NCBI GenBank assembly: GCA_035048485.1
Contig: CM068583.1
Coordinates: 66,277,306 to 66,341,305, forward strand
DNA from: Pteria penguin
Lineage: Eukaryota > Mollusca > Bivalvia > Pterioida > Pteriidae
DNA length: 64,000 bases
Direction: 5' to 3'
Shown here piece after piece: positions 44,072-54,500 of the stretch. The number at the start of each line of letters is the position of its first letter. Positions within the stretch are counted from its first letter, which is position 1. The notes under the pieces are model-generated. The model was not told where the DNA came from. It ran no database searches and was given only the letters and a program-made list of their open reading frames with translations. The translations under genes were made by a program, and so were the position numbers.

Positions 44072-46545
44072 GGTACCATAGAGATTCAGTCAATGTCTCC
44101 TAGCCGCCATCCTATGAGCACGGCTACCATAGGGATTCCGTCACTGTCCTCTAGCCGCCACCCTCTGAGCACCGCTACCATAGGAATTCAATCCTTGTCC
44201 TCTAGCCGCCATCATCTGAGCACGGCTACCATAGGGATTCAATCCTTGTCCTTTAGCCGCCATTCTCTGAGCACGGCTACCGTAGGGATTCAGTCACTGT
44301 CCTCTAGCCGTCACCCTCTAAGCACGGCTGCCGTAGGGATTCAGTCCTCGTCCTCTAGCCGCCACCCTCTCCGCACGGCTACCATAGGGATTCAGTCAAT
44401 GTCCTCTAGCACCCACCCTCTAAGCACGGCTACAACAGGGATTCCGTCACTGTCCTCTAGCCGCCACCCTCTGAGCACGGCTTCCATAGGGATTCAGTCA
44501 CTGTCCTCTAGCCGTCGTCCTCTGAGCACGGCTACCATAGTAATACGGTCAATGTCCTCTAGCCGCCACCCTCTGAGCACGGCTACCATAGGAATTTAAT
44601 CCTTGTCCTCTAGCCGCCATCTTCTGAGCACGGCTTCCATAGGGATTCAATCCTTGTCCTTTAGCCGCCATTCTCTGAGCACGGCTACTGTAGGGATTCA
44701 GTCCTTGTCCTCTAGCCGCCACCCTCTGAGCACGGCTACCATAGCGATTCAGTCACTGTCCTCTAGCTGCTACCCCAGAGCACGGCTACCATAACGATTC
44801 AGTCCTTGTCCTCTGGCTGCCACCCTCTGAGCACATCTACCATAGGGATTCAGTCAATGTTCTGTAGTCGCAATCCTCTGAGCATGACTACCATAGAGAT
44901 TCAGTCAATGTCCTCTATAGCCGCCATCCTCTGAGCACGGCTATCATAGGAATTCAGTCCTTGTCCTCTATATGCGACCTTTTCAGCACGGGCCACCGTC
45001 CTCTGAGCACGACTACCATAGGGATTCAATTACTGCCCTATAGCCGCCACCCTCTGAGCTCGGCTACCATATGGATTCCGTCACTGCCTTCTAGCCGCCA
45101 CCATCTGAGCACGGCTACCGTAGGGATTCAGTCACTGTCCTCCATCCATCAGCACCTAAGCACGGCTACCATATGGATTCAGTCACTGTCCTCTAGTTGT
45201 AATCCTCTGAGCACGGCTACCATAGCGATTCCGTCCTTGTCCTCTATCTGCCACCCTCTGAGCACGGCTACCACACGGATTCAGTCACTGCCCTCTAGCC
45301 GCCACCCTCTGAGCACGGCTACCATAGCGATTCCGTCCTTGTCCTCTATCTGCCACCCTCTGAGCACAGCTACCATATGGATTCAGTCTCTGTCCCCCTA
45401 GCCGCCATTCTCTGAAAACGACTACAACAGAGATTTAGTCATTGTCCTCTACACGCGACCCTCTGAGCACGGCTACCATAGGGATTAAGTTACAGCACTT
45501 TAGCCGCTACTCTAAGCACGGCTACCATATGGACTCAGTCACTGTCCTGTAGCCGCCACCCTCTGAACACAGCTACCATAAAGATTCAGTCATTGTCCTC
45601 TAGCCGCCACACTCTGAGGACGGCTACCATTGGGTTTCAGTCATAGTCCTATAGCCACCACCCTCTGAGCAAGGTTACCATATGGATTCAGTCACTGTCC
45701 TCTAGCTGCCACCCTCTCTGCACGGCTACCATAGGGATTAACTGTCATCGTCCTATATCCGCCACCCTGTGAGAACGGCTACCACAGGGATTCAGTCCTT
45801 GTCCTCTAGCCGCCACCCTCTCCGCACGGCTACCATAGGGATTCAGCTAATGTCCTCTAGACGCCGCCCTCTAAGCACAGCTACCATAGGGATTAACTGT
45901 CATCTTGCCGCCAGCCTCTGAGCACGGATACCATAAGGATTCACTTATTGTCCTCTAGCCGCCACCCTCTGAGCACGGCTTCCAAAGGGATTCAGTCACT
46001 ACCCTCTAGCCGCCACCCTCTGAGCACGGCTACCACAGGGATTCAGTCATGGTCTTCTAGCCGCCACCCTCTCAGCACGGCTTCCAAAGGGATTCAGTCA
46101 CTACCCTCTAGCCGCCAACCTCTGAGCACGGCTACCACAGGGATTCAGTCATGGTCCTCTAGCCGCCACCCTCTGAGCACGGCTTCCATAGGGATTCAGT
46201 CACTGCCCTCTACCTGCCAACCTCTAAGCACGGCTACCACAGGGATTCAGTCATGGTCCTCTAGCCGCCACCCTCTGAGCACGACTACCATACGGATTCA
46301 GTCTGTCCTCTAGCCTTCTCCCTCTGAGCACGGCAACCATAGGGATTCAATCCGTTTCCTCTAGCCGCCTCCCTCTCCGCACGGCTAACAGTCCTCTAGC
46401 CGCCACCCTCTGAGCACGGCTACCATAGGGATTCAGTCATGGTCGTCCAGCCGCCATCCTCTGAGCACGGCTACCGTAGGGCTTCAGTCCTTGTCCTCTA
46501 GACGCCGCCCTCTGAGCACGGCTATGGTAGATTCAGTCCTTGTAC
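44072..46545 (+). repeat. 51-bp GC-richer minisatellite, ~48 copies
   Basis: The unit is AGCCGCCACCCTCTGAGCAC, GGCTACCATAGGGATTCAGT, CACTGTCCTCT. Because 51 is a multiple of three, long open frames appear (44093-44599, 44603-44794, 44961-45401, 45948-46313), all repeats of SLSSSRHPLSTATIGIQ. No start context, splice sites or non-repeat protein is attached, so I treat them as by-products of the array. It begins directly in the Gypsy RT relic. Confidence 0.93.
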
Positions 46546-47450
46546 TCTAGGAATGATAAGAGAACTTCTAGCCCAGTCAACAGAGTATGATTACGTTCGC
46601 ATTTTTGCACTTCCATGCCCGCTTAGTGTGTCCTTTCGGTTTCTAGCATGATGACACTCAGCAGTGACGGATCGAGAATTACCGAAAACGGGGCCCCACA
46701 TGTGTATTAGCCAAACTACTTGACCATTTTTGGTGTCAAATCTGGATATTTACTTGTATATATGTGGCGAAAAGGGGGAGGGGGGCTAGGCCCCTCTTAA
46801 TCCGCCACTGCTCGATAGTATGTGGACGTTAGTGTCTCCGTCCTCCGAGTAAACTGTGAGGATTTCTAGCCACATCCTGTGAGTACCTGGTATCGTTAGA
46901 GCTGGAAATTGTCCTGTCTCCTTATTATAATACAAGGACCTCTATCTCCCCGTCTTGTGGATGTTAGGGCAGAGAATACTTTCCTTCTTGGTACTGCGTG
47001 AGGACTATTACACCTCTTTTGAGCATGGTAACGTGTGTTATATTTCTGTCCCTGTTCTCAGCTTTTCGTATTACTTGAAGACTTCTAGACCCCGAGTATG
47101 GTCACGAACGGTATAGGTTTCTATTTCTTTGAGGGTGATTAGCCCCCATCCCTGAGTATGGTGACGTTAGGACTAAGAACTGCCATTCCTCTGTATTATG
47201 TGAAGATTTCTTGCCCCTGCCCTCGAGTTGGTAACACTAGGTCCGAGAACTGTCCATACACACGGCACTACACGAGACCTCTAGCCCACGTTCTCCGAGT
47301 ATGGCAACACTAGGGCTAAGAACTGCCCCATCTTCATGGTATTGTGCGAGGATCTGTAAAGTCCTCCGAGTATAAAAACTTTAGGGTTGACGTCAGAACT
47401 TTCATTTCATGTTCACAGAGTATTGTAATGTTTGGACACATGTTTTCTCC
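46546..47450 (+). repeat. Old, worn repeat continuing from the 51-bp array
   Basis: Words such as CTAGCCC, CGAGTATGG(T/C)AAC, TAGGGCTAAGAACTG recur irregularly every 80-100 bp (for example 47151-47190, 47225-47260, 47290-47330). Each worn unit resembles a stretched form of the array's AGCAC..ACCATAGGGATTCAG core. A MITE has inserted at 46662. Confidence 0.45.
46662..46810 (-). mobile_element. 149-bp MITE, copy 2
   Basis: Ends CAGTGACGGATCGAGAA and AATCCGCCACTG. The interior is the reverse complement of the copy at 30128-30273, with a few differences. It lies in worn repeat sequence, so it inserted after that array had formed. No clear target duplication. Confidence 0.75.
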
Positions 47451-47457
47451 TCTAAAC

Positions 47458-47503
47458 CAGAGATATAGACTACTTTCAGTACTGAAAGTAGTCTATGTCT
47501 CTG
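47458..47503. repeat. 46-bp near-perfect palindrome without spacer
   Basis: ATAGACTACTTTCAGT (47465-47480) is followed at once by its exact reverse complement (47481-47496); after one mismatch the pairing continues for six more pairs to 47458/47503. Confidence 0.9.
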
Positions 47504-47899
47504 TCTAAACACAGGATTCTAGTTCCGGTTCTTCTAAGGATGGTGATGTTACGGCTGGTCCCGACCTTTTGGTATAACAGAAAGACTTCAGTCTCACATT
47601 TTCTTTGTACGATAATACAACCTCTATCGCCATTTTTTGAAGTATGATAATATAAGAGACTCTATCCCCAAGTTTTAGGTAAGAGTTTGAATCGCAGAAC
47701 TTGAAACAGCATTTCTGCACTAACTATAGGGTTCAAACATTGTTGAAAACTTAGATTTCTCATATTCTTCTATAAGACTTTTTGACAGAAGAGGGCACCT
47801 ACAACATTCCAACAAACTTTTGCCGGTCTGTCAATTTACTAATTCATTTGTTCAGTTCATTAATCAATTTCTTTATTTATATATCTATTAGACCCTCAT

Positions 47900-49753
47900 T
47901 AAAACTTGTGGGGCAAATAGAGATCAAAATCTGTTAGTCCATCCATTGTCAAAGCTGATAAACAAATTCGACCAGCTGGCTTTAATGTGGTTAATACATG
48001 TTGTGCACTTATGTGATTGTTACCAAAGACACCAGGATGTGTAATGACATTTATCAAATTGATAGGAACAAGAATCGTCAGAAGACAACAAAGCTCACCA
48101 GAAATGGAATTTAAATTTCAAATAGAAATGAAAGAAGCACATCATTCAGGAAATTGTGTTTCTTTACAAGATATCTATAAAGCAGTTATTGACCAAAATA
48201 TCTCGGGCTTGAATATCAATAGGGTTCGTCATCTTACCATGGCCAACATTTGAGTAAGGCTTTAGACATTTGTGTAAGTCTTTAGACATTTGTGTAAGTC
48301 TTTCTTCTATAATGTTGAAAAAGGTTTCACCTTTGACCTTGAAATGAGAAGTCAATTTTTTTTCACGCTAGAACTTTAATGGCATGAAGAATTCTTTAAC
48401 AGCTCATACTGCAAAGCACTGGTTAAAGGCAATATCCAAAGCAGAGTTATGGTCTTTGCACTCCCTTTAGAAGACAACTCTGCTTTGGAGATTGAATTAA
48501 AGGTTTTGAAAAGTGGGTCATCGTCCAAGGTCAAAGACACTATGTCAAAAGTCATGATACCAATTCAAAGCCCTGCTCTTGAGGAATCCATATATCTAAA
48601 TGTGAATATCAAAGCTATGCTATACCTTTTCCTTGAAAAATATGACCCAGATCAAAGTTTTCAAAAATTAGGTCAAAGTCCAAAGTCAAAATCTCTTGGT
48701 CAAAAGTCTTGGTACCAACTGAAAGCTTTGGTCATGAGGAATCCATATGTGGAATAACAAGCTGTACCTTTACCATTTCAATAGATATAGCCCAGGTTAA
48801 AACTATGAAAAGAAAAAAAGACACAGCTAAAGGCCAAGATCTCAATGTCAAAAGTCATTTTACCACCTTTTGGTTCAAAAGATATGGCTGAGGTTAAAAA
48901 AGTACCTTTTAAAAAGTACTTTTACCACTTCAAAAGATATAGCCCAGGTTAAAGTTAAAAAAACACAGCCAAAAATCAAGGTCTGTAAATTAAAATTCAT
49001 GGTACTAATTGAAAGCCCTGGTACTGAGGAATCCATTTGTAGAATATCAAAGCTGTACCCTTTCCAGTTAAGAAAATTGAGTAATCAAAGATTACAAAGC
49101 TCACCTCATAGCATATATACCAATAAAACATAATATAATCCCTACAGCAGAACCAGGAACTTTGGTAGCTGTCCAAATAAAAAAATGTAACACTTTTTCA
49201 CATGTTGCTTTCTTCTCAACAAGTGCACTGAAGCGTAAAATATAGGTCATGACCTAGATCTGAAACCTAAATTTATCTCTACATATAAAGATACAGCATT
49301 TGTGCAAGTTTGGACTTCCTAGCTGTCCAAAAAAAAAAATAAAACTATTTAACATTTTGCTCAAAGTTTTCTAACAAGAAACTACTCTACCGGTACATAC
49401 AAAGATACAGCATTTGTGCAAAATATAGGTCATGACCTTAATCTGAAACCAGCATCCATCTTTGCATACATAGATACATCATTTGTGCAAGTTTGCACTT
49501 CCTAGATGTCCAAATAAAAAAGTAAAACTTTTTAACATTTTACTCAATTTTTCCAAACGTGCACTGGAGTGGAAAATATAGGTCATTACCTAAATCTGAA
49601 ACCAGCATCCATTATGCACATCTACACATATAAATGCATCATCCATATAAGTTTAAACTTCCTAGCTACAATAGTTCTCGAGTTATTGCCCAGACAGACG
49701 CCGACAACGGGATGATAGCATAAGCTCCCTCTCACTTTGTGAGGTGAACTAAA
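47900..49753 (+). mobile_element. RC-type element, third family (AGCTCCC...GAACTAA end)
   Basis: The right end CAGACAGACGCCGACAACGG, then AAGCTCCCTCTCACTTTGTG and GAGGTGAACTAAAA, has the same layout as the other hairpin ends (GAC-rich tract, hairpin CTCAC-TTT-GTGAG, CTAA). Inside are two worn tandem sets: a GAGGAATCCAT set (48590, 48737, 49027) and a set of about 180 bp with TATAGGTCATGACC and CTTCCTAGCTGTCC (49190-49660). The left end is a guess. The ORFs at 48017-49133 arise from the tandem set. Confidence 0.5.
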
Positions 49754-49759
49754 AAAATA

Positions 49760-51482
49760 GACCAGGTTAATGTTTTTTTTATGTATGCAGGACGATGACA
49801 ATGCCTGTGGTATGACATTAGCTCTTCAAATTTTTGTTCCAGCGAGGTAAAAAATGATGTCAAGACCATAAAATCTTAGCAGTAGCAGTGATCTGCTTCT
49901 AACATACTAATGATGTAGAGTTGTGTCATGACCTAACACCTGGTTCAGGGTCACAATAACATTATGACAAATATTGATGTCAAGTTCATAATGTGACACA
50001 AGAATACTAAAGGTCATACCTCCAAGGTTGCTTTATTAAAGATGATGTCTAGTCCATAACATCTTAGCATAAAGGTGATCTGCTTTACACATTATTACCC
50101 ATAATACAACAGTGTATTTGATCTTGACCTAAAGTTGTACCCTCTAAGTCAGTCACATTGATTTCATGAAAATTTGAAAATAAGTTCCCTTACAGTGTAG
50201 CAGTAATGAGTGTAGTCATTTTCTCTTTAGAGGTAATTTTAGATTACTTTTCTAGTTTATTTTTTTATTGCTTTAGTAAACAAAACAGCCATACATAACA
50301 TTCTATCCCTTTCTAAGTAAAACAATGCATTCTTAACGACAGAATAGATTTGATATAACTAAAAAAGAACAACAAAATCAACATCATTAATTCTCCTTCT
50401 AGTAAAAAGGCTTCAAAAAAGTAAAAAGATCCCCAAGTTGTTATTTAAGCTTTAGTTTCAATCGACAGACCTAATACTATGAAGTAATATATGCTATTAG
50501 TTTACTGTCCATGGATTTATTTTATAACAATACATATACATGACTGTATGCATTTCTGTTATCAGGATTTCTACAAATGAAAAAACTTTTAGGTTTTCTC
50601 TTAGAGAATATTATAAATATCTTTCAAAAAACAAAATTTATATGTTTTTTTTTTTTCAATGTTGATCAATGAATGCAAAGTTTTTCTTGAAATAAATATA
50701 TTGAATACAGAAGATAATACCATTAACTTTGTCATTTCAACAATATTGACTTTTTGTTTCATTTCTAAACCTTAATGTCAAAAACCAGGAATAACACACA
50801 AAGATAAATAAAAATTTTTATGTTTTTTTTTTTCAATGTTGATCAATGAAAGTAACGTTTTTCTAGAAATAAATACATGTATACTGGATACACAAGATTA
50901 TACCATTAACTTTGTCATTTCTACAATATTCACTTTTAGTTTCATTTTTAATTTAAAACCCTGACCTTAATGTCACACACCAGGAATAACACACACCCAC
51001 ATACAGATATACACAATTCAAAACCAACGTAAAGAAAAAGAAAATGGACACTGAAAACCCCTTAACATTTACACACAAAAAACAGATAGGGAGTAAGAGA
51101 GATTTCTATTACACAGTTTCATCTAAATGTAAGGCATTTCATACAAATAACGGGTCATTTTTCTATAATTTGAAAATAAATGGTATTCTGTTAAATTTTT
51201 CAGACCACAATGTGTTATGATTACAGGGTTTATATATCAAAATGCTCCACTCCTTTAGTAATTGTTAAATCAGAGTTATCCTCCTTGATACAAATTGATA
51301 CAAGATAAACAATGTAACATAAGAAATAGTACAGTGAAACAATCTGAGTATGCATGTACCTTCTGGAATCAACAAATAACAGATGAATCAGATACTCATA
51401 GGAGTTAGAGCAATCTTTTACACTAATGTGGCAATCTAAGTGTGTTTATCTTCTGCTAATATGTCGATGACAATTTCTTTTG
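49760..51482. other. PARL 3' flank and likely 3' UTR
   Basis: AT-rich, with a diverged direct duplication of about 178 bp: 50641-50820 and 50821-51000 both run TTTTTTTCAATGTTGATCAA .. CCATTAACTTTGTCATTTC .. CAGGAATAACACACA. No gene is seen. Minus-strand AATAAA words near 50515 and 50257 could serve PARL, with low certainty. Confidence 0.5.
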
Positions 51483-51570
51483 TCAGTCACTCTTACTCAT
51501 CTTCCTCCATAATTGGTCAAGCCTATGTCTTTTCTCCCAAATCATTTTTTCACCGTATTTTGCATATAAC
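51483..51570 (-). CDS. PARL: PARL terminal exon and stop
   Basis: Acceptor ATCATTATAG, stop TGA at 51483-51485. It completes Val, then reads LYAKYGEKMIWEKRHRLDQL, WRKMSKSD. The Y..YG..MIW..R pattern matches the vertebrate PARL C-terminus (YVTYGHELIWKNR), and a short basic tail follows. It is cut off from the previous exon by a 6.5-kb intron filled with repeats. Confidence 0.92.
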
Positions 51571-54500
51571 CTATAATGATAAATTTTTTAAAGAACAATT
51601 TATGTAGCATCATATATGATATAAATATGACATAAGAAAGGCAGGTACTGTATTGTGAAATACAAACTAATTTTTATTGGCTCAACTGGTTCGTAAATAT
51701 GAGACAATACTCAAATTGCAGAAAATGGTTAAATGGAAACAACAGAAATTGATTTTCAAAAGCTTGGTAGTAACCTGTGTCTGTATGTAACAGTAATACA
51801 TTGTCCACTTCTTCTCATCAAATAGGGAAAACTTTTCTCACAATACATGGGTCATGAATAGAATCAAGAGGTATACGGAAAGATAGAAGCTCCATATGCA
51901 AAGCTGTCCAAACAAGACTTGCAGCCAAGCTATACCTAATTTGTGAATCAGTAAAACATGTAAATTTTCAGTATTGATATCAGACTGCAAGTCTTAATCA
52001 AAGGACTCAAAAGTCCTGAGAGTCGGCTTTGCTGATTTTAAGTATGTAATCATTTTACCATTTTAGTGGCGGATTCAGGATTTCAGGAAAATGGGGGAGG
52101 GGGGGGGGGCAAAAATTAAGTCTTTGTTGCAACTACATCGTCATTATACCTATGTACAAAATGCTAATAAAATTTGCTCTCTTCATACTATCTTACGGCA
52201 AAGAGTTTGCAATTGCTTGTATCCGAAATGAACGTGCAATCGACAACTTCATCGCAACAAGTTTTGCTGAATTGTTGTCACGAGTCGAAGCTGAGCCAAG
52301 GAACGACATTCCTTCAAGTGGGACATTAAATAACCATCTTATTCACGATTCTCATAATGTTTTAACATCATTTACATTTAGAAACATACAACATTTGCCT
52401 AAATATTTATATTGCATTTTCATTATCAGAGGAAATGCGGGAAGATCGATCTTTAAATTTGTCATATATGTGAAAAGTTCCAGAACATGTTGGGGAAAAC
52501 TTTAATTGAAATATCTCGATAAAAACAAGCGATACAAGATCAAGACAAATGCTTTGTCCGGAGAATTACACAATCGAGTACATCCGACGGTGTCGGTGGT
52601 ACACACATCGTAAAGTAGTCACAACTACATATTATTACGCGAAATTTGAAGACATTATTGCAACTCCTTTTTCGAGTTATTGAAACTAGTTTATGTTTAG
52701 CTTAAATTAACTGAGCTAAAGGTACATTGTGCTGATCAAGAATTTTTAAGACAACTTCAGTAATTTTTCGGCACTTTATTTTTCAGCGGCGTAGTAAGCT
52801 CTATATCGGTAGTGAAAGTTATAACCCCTGAAAAGAAAGTGATTGCAATGAGTGCGGCTTCACCGAAGCCGACTCAAAAATAGGCCTATGCTAATGAATA
52901 CATTATTTGATTGCTCCAGGACCCTAGGTGCATTACTACAAGTCCCATCTTTTATCTACCACTATTAGAACAGCTGTATCTATACTGGTATCGTAGGAGT
53001 ATTGCTGACAAGACTTTTTGGACCTTGACCATTTGCCCTACTTCAGGTGAAAAACTACAGGTGATAGCATCTATGTACCACAATTTGATCATATTTCTGG
53101 AATTGTTTAGAATAAGAAATGCAGATCAGAATGTCAACCCCAGCCATTTGCCCCTTCCACAAGTTCCAAACCATCACTTTGAAAGCCAAGTGCATAAATC
53201 CAAGTGACACCCATTCAACTCCTATGGTTAGATCATTTGTTTCTATGAACGAGGTTTTTGACCATCGTTTTGTCTATATCACAGGAGCCAAACCCTAAAT
53301 TTGAAACCAAAGTGCATAACTGGAAGACCTACTGATACCCATTCATGTCTTACCATCAGATTATTTGTATCTATAATTATTTAGAAGTAGTGCAGGCAAG
53401 AATTCTTGACTTCTCCTCCAAGGAAAGACCCAATGTTTGAGATCCAAGTGTACAACTACAAGTGACTCTCTCTCTCATGTCCCATTATCAGAACATTTGT
53501 ATGTACAATTGTTGAGATGAAGAACATGAACAAGATTTTCTGACACTGTCCATTTGGGATCAGACCCTCACTTTTACACCTTGTGAACAAATACAGTTCT
53601 AAAATACCCTTTATACACACCATAACATCATTTGTATTTGTAATGAGAAGCAAGTTCACTCAAAGGGACAGACACACACAGATGGACAGACAAATACCAG
53701 TATAATATTGTTATATGTGCCTTATTACATGCAGTCATATAAAAAGTGAAATATGTGTATTACTGCATCACTCATGTTTTTGACTGGTGACAGACAGTAT
53801 GGCCGAATTGCGAAGCACTGACATTTATCGACAATTATTGAAAGCAAAAATCCCCACATAAACAACATAGTGCAATATAATCTATTTTAGTATAAAGGAC
53901 AAATTTACAAGGTCATTTAACTCAGTGACATCTGAAAGAGCAATGTACAAACTGACAGAGAAAAACTATGAGAAACTTTCCAAATTTCCTTATAGACACT
54001 GCTAACCATTTAGGTAAAATGTGGCTAAATATGGACCCCTGGCAAAATTAGGAAACTTGTTCTGCATTTTCTTGCATGGTTAGAAAGACCACCAAGTCAC
54101 ATGGTATTTATGTAAGTGACTAAATTCAAATATGTATTTCATCTTGAAAGTGGGAACATTCAAGTTCAAGGTCACAAAGGTGACCAGGTATAGTGCTCAT
54201 AAATGTCCATCTGTGTGCCAGATTTGATGGATCTAATACTCATGATCTTTCTGTAATTGATTTATACTTTAATATGCATTTGACCTTGAAAATGAATATT
54301 GAAGTTTAAGTTCCAAAAGGCTACAAAGGATAGAGCTCATCAATGACCAACCATGTGTGAGATTTGGAAGATCTAATTCTTGTGGCCTAACTTCGTTGTG
54401 GAGGGAATAATTATGCATTTGACCTTAAAACAGGGAACCTTTAAGGTCAAGGTCACAAAGGTTATTCAGGGATACAGCCCATCAAGGTCTGTCTACAAGT

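Noticed and set aside
44093..46313. Ser/Thr-rich repeat protein genes
   Set aside because: All ORFs are the 51-bp array read in one frame; no start context, unique domain or splice sites. Kept as a repeat, with a finding for testing.
48017..49133. Series of plus-strand ORFs
   Set aside because: They repeat one another (ESIYLN, ESICGI, ESICRI) and follow the worn tandem set of the third RC-type family.
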